Assembly (NCBI RefSeq): GCF_001661345.1
Contig: NW_017962913.1
Coordinates: 1,865,428 to 1,929,427, forward strand
Direction: 5' to 3'
Source of the DNA: Ascoidea rubescens DSM 1968
Lineage: Eukaryota; Ascomycota; Saccharomycetes; Ascoideales; Ascoideaceae
Length of the DNA stretch: 64,000 nucleotides
Each line of letters starts with the position of its first letter. Within the stretch, counting starts at the first letter, position 1. Position numbers and translations under genes: made by a program. Shown here piece after piece: positions 33,601 through 43,135 of this stretch. The notes below the pieces were generated by a model. The model was not told the origin of the DNA and ran no database searches. It was given only the letters and a program-made list of their open reading frames with translations.

Positions 33601-36159
33601 TCTAAATGTCTTAGTCTATTGGGTCAAAAATTGCTCGAGAATTAGGAATGATTTACTACCACTTCTAAAATAAAAATAAAAATAAAAATATTCTTTACTT
33701 TTCAATTATACATTCATATTACTTGCTAAATATTTTTTTTTCCACTTTGTCCAAATTATTTAAACTGCTGGAAATGTTTAGCTTTGCAAGCTGAAGCTAC
33801 TCCAAATGTCCAAATTGTTCAACTTAATTGAATATTATAAAAAAAAGATTTCCAAAAATTGAAATATTATTCTAAAGAATAGTGTAGAATAAACAGGCTT
33901 TAAGGTTTCAGTTTGTTGAAAATTTATAAACTTTAAAATACTTTTAAGATGTTGCAATGAATTTTAAAAATATTTTAAAAAATAAACTAAAAGCACAATA
34001 TATTATACTAAAATATTTTATAAAAAGATTATTTAAAAAGACTTTTTCAAAAGACTATTTAAACTATTTGTTTAAAAATTATTTGAATTTGAATTTGAAT
34101 TTGAACTTGAAATTATTTTAAATTCAAATTCCCTTTCTTTTTTTTACAGTTTTTAAGAAGAACATTTCACATAACCAAAAGTCATATAGTTATTAAAAAG
34201 ACAGCCATCTGTTTGCTGCTTTCCAAATCTTAACAAATAAAAATCAATTCCTTTGCCGGAACGATTTTAGTGATTTTTCTAAATATATTTTTATTTTATA
34301 ACATTTTTGGTCTTTATGAAAATCAGAATTTAAATAAACTAAATTCAAAAAAACATTTAAACCTAGAATAAACTATTACCATTACTGGTAAATAATAGAA
34401 ATTCATTATGACTAGAAAGTACTTGATTTTGATGTTTAGGTAGCGGTGATTAATTCTTGCTAAAAAAACCAAGTATAAATTTTTTTTAATGGATTTGATT
34501 TAATACAATTCCTCTTGTCATTAACTTTTCTAACAGAGAAAAGAAATGCTCCTTTGTGACTTTTCTTCTTTAAGGTAAAAAAAAGTTCAATGTAATATCA
34601 TATCTAATTGGCGGAAAAATTACGAAGATGATGGTGATGAATATGAAGATGAGGATGCTGTATGATGTTGAAGAAAAAGAAAGAAAAACGCAAACAAGTA
34701 CAAAATAAGAAGAAAACAACAAGGAAAGAAAAAAGGGTTTGAGACTTCTCTTGTATTGTAATTTAGTTTTTGCTTTACTTTTCTTTTCTTTGTTTAATAC
34801 TGATGGTAAAACCGGTTTGATAATTGATAAACATCACGACTCAAAAATTTAGGATTAGTAAAACAAGAGTAATATAATGAGTCAAGTAGTGAGCCAATTT
34901 GGAAAATTGGCTCAATTTAAATAGGTTTTACAGGTTTCAACAAGTTAACAAGTTTTATTTTAGGTTGTTTGAGATATTTGAGATATTTGAGTTTATGAAT
35001 TAATATTGCCTTATATATTATAATGTGAATTTAAATTATTTTTGATTGGTCAAAGGCAGTTGAAATTACTGGCACACCAAAATAACGGGCACTTGATGAT
35101 TTAAATGTTGATTTATATTTTTTTATATTTTTTTATATTTTTTTATATTTCGCTGATATTATTATATTGTTTCTAATTAACTAATAAAAGAGATTAAGAG
35201 AATCAGTAGGGCAGAATCCACATTCTGCAAGATTTTAAGTTGATTAGCACAATAGAAGTCTTGTGGTGACAGGAATGATGTCGTTATTAAAATCTAAATA
35301 ACAGAAAATAAAAAAAAATCAAATTGAGACAAAATCAAATTGAATGAATTGGCAAATTAAATTGCATAAATTGTGCTAATTTTTCAAGTTGGTCAAATAT
35401 TATAGGCAATGCATTTGGTTCAAATCAGGTTGGGTTTTTCCTATTATTTTTTATATTTTTTATATTTTTTATATTTTTTATATTTTTATTTTTTTGAATT
35501 TTTGAATTTTTGAAGTTTTTACTTCGATTTTTTGTTAAAACTAAATCTGTTCATCTGATTTCAGGATATTTCAGTTTTAGTATTTGTTTCCACAAAATTT
35601 GCAAATATCAAATATTTGATAGCCAAACAAACTCACTCGTTGGACCATTTTTGGAACTGAAATTGGCAAAGGATGTTTGTATATTTAACGTCAGCGATCA
35701 AAACAGAAGAAAATGTGTCTGGAATTAGAGGAGTTGTGTTTGGCGTTGATAACAACTTTGTCAGAGCAAGAGCCAGCTCCTTAGTTGGGACAGCAAAAGA
35801 GCTGTTTCAGGAATGGGTCACAGACACCTGTCCCGAATCAAAACAGTAAGAAAAACGACAATCCTGACTCCAGCGAGCCTGTGTTCAGCATCACTTCTGG
35901 AAGCACTGTTTTCATGTTTCAATCATACAGATTCAGCAGCAGAGCTTTAAGACCAATCTTTACGACCCAGTTTTAGCACCACGCTTTAAAACCGGCCTTT
36001 AAGAGCCGCATTCGCAGCAAGGCTCCTGCTTCAGGCCCGATCGGGCAAGTCCTCTGAATAAACACCTGGAGAAGAAATACCTGGAGAAGCAGCAGAAGAA
36101 GCAGCAGAAGTAGACACAGCTCCACACACAGCTCCAAAAACTAGAGCACACACAGCACC

Positions 36160-37539
36160 ATGACGGCTTCTGTTTCCAGGTCCCCAGTTCTCAGTCTGCA
36201 CTTTTCCCAGGACGCCAGTGTAAGCTCCATCTCCAGGCCAAAACCCATTCCCAAGAAGAAACCAGCTCTTTTGCTCAAGCGACGAGACTCCTTGAGAACA
36301 AACAGCGATATTGCCAGGAAAACAGAAGAGTTGAATGAGCCGAACGAGTCAAAGCAGCTGGATAAGTTAAGAGAGTTGGAAGTAAAGGGAGCCAAACCTG
36401 AAATCAAACCCAAACCTAGGTTAATACTTAAACCCAAGCCAAAGCCAGCAGTGATCTTAAAGAGATCAACTATTGTTTTTCCCTCAAGCAACAGTGATAG
36501 GGGTAGTTCACATCTACATTTGAAAACAGATATAGAAACCAAAATCACTGACGATGAGATTAATAAAGATAGCAGTAACATACAAGAATATGTTAAATTA
36601 AGAGAATCACTATTTTCCTCTGAGAATATGAAAAATTTGCAGTCAAATTCAAATAAAATTATTACGGAGATTAAAATGACCAAGATTCCTGATATCAAAC
36701 CAAAGCCAAAGCCAAAGCCAATGCCAATGCCAAAACTAAAACTAAAGCCAAAACCATTAATTAAACCAAAACCACAATTGAAAAAGATTGATAATATTAT
36801 CAAAGATGATATCCAGAATGACATAGATACCGAAGATGAATACAACCCATTTGAACCAAATAAAATCGTTGTCAATGAAAAATTTCTTCAAAAACCTATT
36901 ATAAAGTTAAAGCCAAAGATTATGATTAAGACTAAGCCAAAACTAATATTAAAAGACCCAATCAATAAAGTTGATAAAAAACAAGAACAAAAGAATGATG
37001 ATGATGATTATAATCCTTTCAGTAATATGGATAGTGATGACGAAAATTATAATAATGATAATGATAATGATGATGATAATGATAAAAATAGTAATGAAGA
37101 CAATATTTTCATTAATTCAAAACCACTGATTAAAGGTAAACCTCAAATTAAAACCAACCCCCCAATTAATTTACTAAATAAACCTTTAGTCAAACCCAAG
37201 CCAGATTTATTTAAAAAAAATGAAAATTCAATAAATTCCAGCAAAAATATTACTATTAGAAGAAGTTCATTTGAAATAAAACCTTTCGATTTAAAGAACA
37301 ATGTTTCAAATAAATTTAAAAGATATTCATCTATCAATATAATTTCAAATTCAAATTCAAATAAATTCATTAAAAATTTTGATATTGAAAAAAACTTCAA
37401 CTTTTTAAACAAAAAATCATTTGAGCCTTTAATACCCAAATTTGAAAATAAACCCAATTCATCTAGTGGTTTTAAAATTTCCAAAGAAGAACTACAAAAT
37501 TATGAGAGAGACAATAATAATAACAATAATAACAATAAC

Positions 37540-37612
<73 letters not shown>

Positions 37613-37914
37613 CAATAAATTTTGAAATAAAAAAAAAAAAAATTGTTCCACCAATGTCCCAACAAGGACCAGTTAGATTACCATTTATGGTTGGTTCCAA
37701 TTCAACTTTTTCAAAATCTCAACCTTCTTTACAAAGTGAAAATCTTTCAATCAATGAATCGAACAATAATCTTATAAATTCTCAACCGGTGTCAATGCCA
37801 CCACGATCTAAGACATTCGATTCATCTGAGTTATCTACTGAAAAGAAATTAACACACCCTAACAAATCTCGAACAAAAGGTCCAAAGCGTCGTTTGCCAA
37901 AGATACTAGGATGA
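36160..37914 (+). CDS. Bsp1/Aim21-like cortical actin-patch protein with a capping-protein-binding tail
   Basis: 584 residues, close to S. cerevisiae Bsp1 (576). It is disordered: many KPKP/PKPKPKP proline-lysine repeats, two NPF motifs (DEYNPFEPN, DDYNPFSNMD) of the kind that bind EH domains, a run of over 30 Asn near residue 460, and a conserved tail. The last 21 residues (LTHPNKSRTKGPKRRLP...) fit the spacing of the capping-protein-interaction motif LxHxTxxRPKx6P, with Asn for Thr and Thr for Pro. Bsp1 and Aim21 are the yeast proteins with such tails and act at endocytic actin patches and the bud neck. Which of the two this is cannot be decided by eye. Confidence 0.6.
37511..37612. repeat. 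(AAT)n tract coding poly-Asn
   Basis: About 100 bases of AAT/AAC repeats inside the Bsp1-like gene; encodes over 30 consecutive Asn residues. Confidence 0.9.
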
Positions 37915-38236
37915 AAATTGGTTTATAAGTTCATAAGTTTAGCGGGTTATGAATTTATAGATGTATAGACCATTAAGACTATATAAAAACATTAGATAAC
38001 TGACAATAAGAATACAAATCTCGTTGTTTTATTGTAATCTTTGAAACAAATCGCAGACAAATTTTATTCAAAACAAGATAAATGGAAACGCGTGAAACGC
38101 TCCGCTTTGAGAAAAAACGCGTTTGTTTTTCAGTTCAGAAGAGAAGACATGTGAATGAACTGCTCTATTTAAGTAAGAAAGAATAAGAGCAGCTGCAATA
38201 TACCACAACTTGACAATATCACAACAAAGTAATACA
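37915..38236 (+). promoter_or_regulatory. DNAJC9-like promoter with two MluI cell-cycle boxes
   Basis: ACGCGT occurs at 38088-38093 and 38117-38122, 29 bases apart and 115-150 bases upstream of the ATG, within AAACGCGTG and AAACGCGTTT. Such paired boxes bind MBF (Mbp1-Swi6) and drive G1/S transcription in yeasts. A TATTTAA-like word follows at about 38165. The motif is seen directly; the regulation is inferred. Confidence 0.6.
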
Positions 38237-39067
38237 ATGTCTTCGATTCCATTCCCCAACCTAGACCCATATGAGACCCTTGAGGCTTATAAGGATAGCT
38301 CTCCCATAGAGATCAAAAAGCAATACAGAAAATTGTGTTTGAAATACCATCCCGACAAAGTGGTGAATGGATCTGATGAGTTAAAAGAGGAAAGCAAGAT
38401 GCAATTTGAGAAGATCTCCTTTGCCTATTATGTTTTGCAGGATGATGGCCGCAAGAAACATTACGATGAATATAAAGATTTTGAATTTGATAGATTGGAA
38501 GACGATTCCGAGTTCAATTGGAAAGATTATTTTGATGTCATCAAGGGCGAGAAAATAACTGAGGAGGTAATAGAAAAGGACAAGAAAAATTATCAAAATT
38601 CAGATGAGGAGAGACAAGATATATTGAAGGAATTTTTGTATTTAAAGGGGAATTTTCTAGATTTGTTTGAGAATATCCCACATCTAGAATTTAGCAAAAA
38701 TGAAGAAGAGAGGATCTATAATTTGGTCTCTGAGATAATAGAAAACGAGGAAATCAATAAAGATGATGAATCTATAGCCGGGTTTGACAAGTACAAAAAA
38801 ACAAGAAAATCTAGAATTAGACACAAACTAAGACAAATGAGAAAGGAAGCCAAAGAAGCTGAGGAGTTAATGGAGAAATTGAAACAGAAGGACCAAACAA
38901 ACAGCAAAAAAAGAAAAATCGAGGGGGAAGATGACTTGAAACAGATAATCATGGCAAGACAGAGCAACCGGCTCGACAATCTCATTAGCAAATTGGAGGC
39001 CAAATACGTGAAAACCCCAAAAAGCAGCAAAAGAAGCAGAAAAACCCGAAAGGTTAGTACCAAATAG
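38237..39067 (+). CDS. DNAJC9-type J protein (histone H3-H4 co-chaperone)
   Basis: 276 residues from the first ATG; human DNAJC9 has 260. The J domain is at residues 9-80 with HPD at 38-40 (KYHPDKV). It is followed by the family middle (DYFDVIKGEKITEEVIE; human has LFKKISLEDIQAFE) and an acidic stretch. The C-terminal histone-binding part IIMARQSNRLDNLISKLEAK parallels human [22 protein letters not shown], ending in a Lys/Ser/Arg tail. Known role: DNAJC9 binds H3-H4 and recruits Hsp70 to fold histones during replication and transcription. S. cerevisiae has no clear orthologue that I recall. The MCB pair upstream fits S-phase supply of histones. Confidence 0.85.
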   Translation: MSSIPFPNLDPYETLEAYKDSSPIEIKKQYRKLCLKYHPDKVVNGSDELKEESKMQFEKISFAYYVLQDDGRKKHYDEYKDFEFDRLEDDSEFNWKDYFDVIKGEKITEEVIEKDKKNYQNSDEERQDILKEFLYLKGNFLDLFENIPHLEFSKNEEERIYNLVSEIIENEEINKDDESIAGFDKYKKTRKSRIRHKLRQMRKEAKEAEELMEKLKQKDQTNSKKRKIEGEDDLKQIIMARQSNRLDNLISKLEAKYVKTPKSSKRSRKTRKVSTK

Positions 39068-39426
39068 ACGGATCAGCTATCGATTGATGTGGATAAAGTT
39101 GGTTCATGCATACCAGCGCACGCGAAATTTGTGTACATATGTGTATGCACAAAACAGTACCCACGCATATTTTCAGACGTGTGGATTGTGATTTTTTTGC
39201 CGCATCGGGTGAAAACTTGATGAATCGAAAACGTGCAAAAAGTTCTGACTAATGCCTCAATGCTTGGTTCGTTTTCAATTTAAATAAACTTTGCTCTTTT
39301 TTTCAGTCTAAATTGCTATTTTTTTTCATCACCAATTCACCAATTTATTGTTCTAGTTTATTATTCTATTATCCTTCTATTATCTTGCTATTATCTTGCT
39401 ATTATCTTGTTATTGCATCTGCCACC
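39068..39426. other. intergenic region / AGX1 promoter
   Basis: Alternating purine-pyrimidine words (GTGTACATATGTGTATGCAC, ACGCATAT) fill 39115-39180; then a run of TATTATCTTGC repeats at 39365-39412. The AGX1 ATG sits in GCCACCATGT, an ideal start context. Confidence 0.45.
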
Positions 39427-40572
39427 ATGTCTTTTCACCAAGCTGACCACAACCTTTTGATGATTCCAGGATCCATCGAGGTTTCCGACAAAGTTTTACT
39501 AGCTAACGCTTCTCCATCTTTATCTCACACCCATCAACCCTTTATTGGAATTTTCCAAAGTGTTTTGCAAAACCTTAGAAAATTATTGAAATCAACAAAT
39601 CCAAATGATCAAGCCTATGTTTTATCTGGTTCTGGTACTTTAGGCTGGGATATCGTCGCTTCAAACTTGATTCAACCAAATGAAAATGCTTTATTACTTT
39701 CCACTGGATTTTTTTCTGATTCCTTTGCCGATTGTTTAACAACTTATGGTGCCAAAGTCGATAAATTGGTTGCTCCATTGGGTGGCGTGGTTTCATACGA
39801 CTTGATTGAAAAGCAATTAGCTTCAAAGAATTATAAAATTATAACCATCACCCATGTTGATACCTCAACTGCCGTTGTCTCCAATTTGGAAGAAATTTCC
39901 AAAGTTGTTAAAAAAGTCTCTCCTGAAACTTTGATTATTGTTGATGGTGTTTGTTCTGTTGCGGTTGAAGATATTCAATTTGACAATTGGGGATTGGATT
40001 TTGTCTTGACTGCTTCTCAGAAGGCAATTGGTGTTCCACCAGGATTGTGTATTTTGTTTGCATCTGAAAGAGCAGTTAATACTGCTTTAAACAGATCAAC
40101 CTCGAGCACTTTTTTTGCTTCATTAAAAAGATGGCATCCAATTATGCAAAACTATGAAAACAATAAACCTTCATATTTTGCTACTCCTTCTTGTCAATTG
40201 ATTAATGCATTAAACACCTCATTAAATGAAATTTTATCAAAGGATTTAGATCAAAGATTTGCTAAACACATTAGTTCATCAATTTTTCTTAAATCGAGTT
40301 TGAAAGATTTGGGATTAGAATTGGTGTCGAAGGAAAAAGTGGGCGCTAATGGATTGACTGCAGCCTATTTTCCAAAAGGTATTGATGGCAGTCTATTTCT
40401 ATCGTCAATTTACAAGAAGGGTATTGTTTTGGCTGGTGGAATCCACAAGGATATTGTTGGGAAATATTTTAGAATTGGACATATGGGAGTTTCTGTGGTT
40501 GAAAGAGACGATGTCGAGCTTGTTTTGAGTGCCATTAAAGAGACTTTGAGTGAATTAGGTTATTCCAAATGA
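39427..40572 (+). CDS. AGX1: alanine:glyoxylate aminotransferase
   Basis: 381 residues; S. cerevisiae Agx1 has 385. A class V PLP enzyme that makes glycine and pyruvate from glyoxylate and alanine. Family marks: an opening like AGXT (LLMIPGSIEVSDKVL), SGSGTLGWDIV, HVDTSTAV, the metal/PLP-facing IVDGVCSVAVED, and the Schiff-base lysine in LTASQKAIGVPPG. The C-terminal domain ends FRIGHMGV. The start is the ATG with strong context; 38 codons upstream in the same frame lack an ATG and are hydrophobic filler. Saccharomyces Agx1 is usually called mitochondrial, but I see no strong presequence here. Confidence 0.95.
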   Translation: MSFHQADHNLLMIPGSIEVSDKVLLANASPSLSHTHQPFIGIFQSVLQNLRKLLKSTNPNDQAYVLSGSGTLGWDIVASNLIQPNENALLLSTGFFSDSFADCLTTYGAKVDKLVAPLGGVVSYDLIEKQLASKNYKIITITHVDTSTAVVSNLEEISKVVKKVSPETLIIVDGVCSVAVEDIQFDNWGLDFVLTASQKAIGVPPGLCILFASERAVNTALNRSTSSTFFASLKRWHPIMQNYENNKPSYFATPSCQLINALNTSLNEILSKDLDQRFAKHISSSIFLKSSLKDLGLELVSKEKVGANGLTAAYFPKGIDGSLFLSSIYKKGIVLAGGIHKDIVGKYFRIGHMGVSVVERDDVELVLSAIKETLSELGYSK

Positions 40573-41217
40573 ACAATGAAAAATACACAAGACGATGGTC
40601 AATTTATACGGACTACAATTTGATTTATAGATTTTTTATTTTTTTTTCTCTTTTTTGATTCGATATATATATATATATATATATTATATTATATTTAAAA
40701 GTAAAGTATAAAGGTTTTTATTTCAATTTTTTTTTTTGGTAAAGTGAAGAAAAGTATCTGATAGTAGAGAGTTGAAAATATGTGAATAAAAACCAGTATA
40801 AATGTAAAGATAAATGTATAAATAAAATAAAAGATTAAAATCTAAGAAATTCAAAATCAAAAATTTAGTTATAAAGGTCAAGTAAGAACAAAAACAAAAG
40901 AAAACAAAAATGAAAACAAAAACAAAAAACCAAAGAAAAACGAAAAAGGGAAAAAGAAAGTTGTATATAAAAGAGAGATAAAATGAGGGAGTAAAAATCA
41001 AAATAAAAGATTAAGATTGAATAGCATTGAAAATATTAAAGTACTAATTATGAGTGAGATGAAAAAAATAGGATCAACGTGAATGAATATATCAATGAGC
41101 TGAGCAAAGTAGGTGAGTGTGGATTCGACCTCAAATGGAGTTGGTGAGGTAGGTGAAATCAATCAGATTAATTTATTAATCTTATTAATCTTATTAATCT
41201 TATTAATCTTATTAACT
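40573..41217. other. convergent 3' intergenic region, AGX1 / OSH
   Basis: An AT dinucleotide run (about 40663-40690), then A-rich sequence. A TTATTAATC decamer-like array sits at 41168-41215 beside the OSH stop. No gene is seen. Confidence 0.5.
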
Positions 41218-42750
41218 TTAACTCAATTGAGGTTTTTTATAAGTAGGAATTTCAAATTCAGGAGTAAAAGACTGGCCTGGTAGAATTGGAGCTACTGATA
41301 AAATAGCCTTGATTTTATTTTCTGGAGAGTCGTTGATTGGGATATTTTTGTATAATATAAATTCCAAAGGATCAGAAAGATTCAAGTCAGTTGTTGACGA
41401 GAGTGAACTGGCGGAAGTGTCGGTTGGATTGTAGTTTGGATTTTTTTTGAATAGTTTTGGATGAAATTCGACGCCATCTTGGATTCTCTTTTTAGCTAAT
41501 AGTCTTTGGTTGTCTTCGATTTTGAATTTTTCGTTGGTAGCTAGGTCGTGGTTTCTTTTGTTTAGAGCAATGATTACTTTGTTCCATAGTTTTTTCGATT
41601 CGAATTCGCCTTGGTCAGATAGGGGTCTTACTAGAGGGGGATAGAGAACAGAGGAGTGGACGTCAAAGAATAGCTCGTTTGAGGGAGGAGAGAAGAGGTT
41701 GAGAGAAGAAGAGAGGTTTTTGATGAAGATTTGGTCGTTCCATTTGCCGGATAATTCGAATAGGTTTATGTTTTTTGAGAGGTCTTTGACGTAGCCTTGG
41801 ATTGAATCGTAAGTTCCAGAGATAAAGCCTTTTGTTTTAAATTCAATGTCTGCTACGAGATTTGAAGAGGGACATTTTACGATCATATGGTCACCCAATT
41901 CTAGTTTTAATTTACCAAATAGCAAACCTCTGGCGTACATGTTTGGTTGTGTGAGAGTGTAGTATTCGTAGTCGACTTGAGCGGATTTGTTGGGATTTGA
42001 ATCTTCCTCAATTTGGTTTTCCAATAGGATTTTGTTTTCTTCAGGATTGGTATTGGTATTGGTATTGGCATTTTTATTTGTGTTTGTTTTGATGTCAAGG
42101 AATCTTAGAATAGACAAACCTTCCATCATGGCAGCAGTTGAGTTACCTAGAAACTTTGATTTTGGTATTACGGTGCCATCCACTCTAATGTTGGATTCGG
42201 GAATCATGTAGAAATAGGAAGATTTTGGAGGATGGTGGGAGGTTTGTTCGGATATGTAGTAGGCAGAGTGGCCATTTGATAGATTCCAGTAGGAGGTAAA
42301 GTACTCGCCCAAGACTGGGTTTAGAGGTTTTTTAACAGCCTTAGGAGCGATGAACCAGGAGGAGAGATACCATTTCAAGACAAGTAGGAATCGTTCAGTG
42401 GGGTCTTGGGTGGAGTTAGCCTTGAGTAGGATATCGGGCTGTTGGAGCTGGTTGGTGATTCTTTCTAGCATTGACTTTCTCTCGAGTATGAAGGTGGGCA
42501 AGGTGATTCTGGACAAGTCACAGCCTGGCCTTAGTTGTGAGATTATGCCCATCAATATCGACTGGCCTTGGTCATCGACTTCGTCGATATCGTCAACATT
42601 GTCTATATCGTCAGTAGCAGCAGAATTGGGGTCGGAGGAGGAAGTGGAAGTGGAGGGAAGCTGGGAATCAGCAGAGGGAGATTTGGCGGTGAGATTGGCA
42701 TTGGGTGTGGAAGGAGAGGCAGATAAAGCTGAGGTGAATATTGAAATCAT
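41218..42750 (-). CDS. oxysterol-binding-protein homologue, Osh6/Osh7 type
   Basis: 510 residues from the ATG at 42750; S. cerevisiae Osh6 and Osh7 have about 440. Sections in order: a Ser/Pro/Asp-rich N-terminus, the lid and core start GCDLSRITLPTFILERKSML, KWYLSSW, PKAVKKPLNPVLGEYF, and the OSBP fingerprint EQTSHHPPKSSYFY. No PH or ankyrin domain, which with the lid sequence points to the Osh6/7 class: phosphatidylserine/PI4P exchange between the ER and plasma membrane. A Kes1 (Osh4) identity is less likely. A 20-residue Thr/Asn tract (NTNTNTN) interrupts the core near residue 230. The frame stays open about 97 codons upstream without an ATG. Confidence 0.88.
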   Translation of the reverse strand: MISIFTSALSASPSTPNANLTAKSPSADSQLPSTSTSSSDPNSAATDDIDNVDDIDEVDDQGQSILMGIISQLRPGCDLSRITLPTFILERKSMLERITNQLQQPDILLKANSTQDPTERFLLVLKWYLSSWFIAPKAVKKPLNPVLGEYFTSYWNLSNGHSAYYISEQTSHHPPKSSYFYMIPESNIRVDGTVIPKSKFLGNSTAAMMEGLSILRFLDIKTNTNKNANTNTNTNPEENKILLENQIEEDSNPNKSAQVDYEYYTLTQPNMYARGLLFGKLKLELGDHMIVKCPSSNLVADIEFKTKGFISGTYDSIQGYVKDLSKNINLFELSGKWNDQIFIKNLSSSLNLFSPPSNELFFDVHSSVLYPPLVRPLSDQGEFESKKLWNKVIIALNKRNHDLATNEKFKIEDNQRLLAKKRIQDGVEFHPKLFKKNPNYNPTDTSASSLSSTTDLNLSDPLEFILYKNIPINDSPENKIKAILSVAPILPGQSFTPEFEIPTYKKPQLS

Positions 42751-43135
42751 GTCAAAACAGAAGAAGCAGAATGAACAGGAACAGAAGCGAGACAGACAGT
42801 TAGTAGAAGTAGCAAAGCAGCTGGAGTGGCATAAAGATAACAAGTCGAGAATGGCCAACCTGAGAGAACAGGAGCTTTCAAACCTAAAGGCACTTGCTGA
42901 GGGTATATATAGCGAGGGCCAGCCGGACGGGAGCAGGGCGGGAGCAGAACGAACGCAGCACGGAACAGATCCAGATCCAGAACAGAGGCACCAGAAGCTG
43001 CTCCGGCAGCTGCTTCCGCGGTTGGCACACGTGTTGAGCACCTGACTCGGGTGCTGCTATATAAGGTGTCGGCGCTTAGCTCTTCCTTCCTTGCTACCAT
43101 CCAGCAGAAGAAGCACCGGCACCACGACGCCACCC
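42751..43135. promoter_or_regulatory. GC-rich divergent promoter, OSH / Red1-like gene
   Basis: Noticeably GC-rich (42900-43130). Contains two TATA boxes pointing apart (TATATATAG near 42903 and CTATATAAGG near 43056) and CACGTG near 43028. Open frames run through it on both strands only because stops are scarce in GC-rich DNA. Confidence 0.5.

Larger units (their letters stand above)
25044..36159. other. 11.1-kb gene-free region (candidate centromere or other structural locus)
   Basis: No open frame here matches a family or looks coding over useful length, against about one gene per 2 kb elsewhere in the window. It is mostly extremely AT-rich and studded with short tandem arrays: CTTTTTGA (27553-27603), ATTAACCATA (28945-28993), AATCTTGAAA (30115-30170), AATTTTTT (32635-32695), CCACAAAAAA (32830-32870), TTTATATTTTT (35105-35150 and 35440-35485). 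Patches of higher GC are at 27770-28620, 31240-31850 and 35680-36159; the last is the promoter of the gene at 36160. A degenerate tRNA-Ser is at 25676-25757. I saw no point-centromere CDEIII element and no long inverted repeat, but cannot search for one exhaustively. Confidence 0.55.

Noticed and set aside
42751-43041. 97-codon N-terminal extension of the OSH gene
   Set aside because: No ATG; Cys/Ser-rich reading of a GC-rich promoter; the ATG at 42750 precedes the normal protein.
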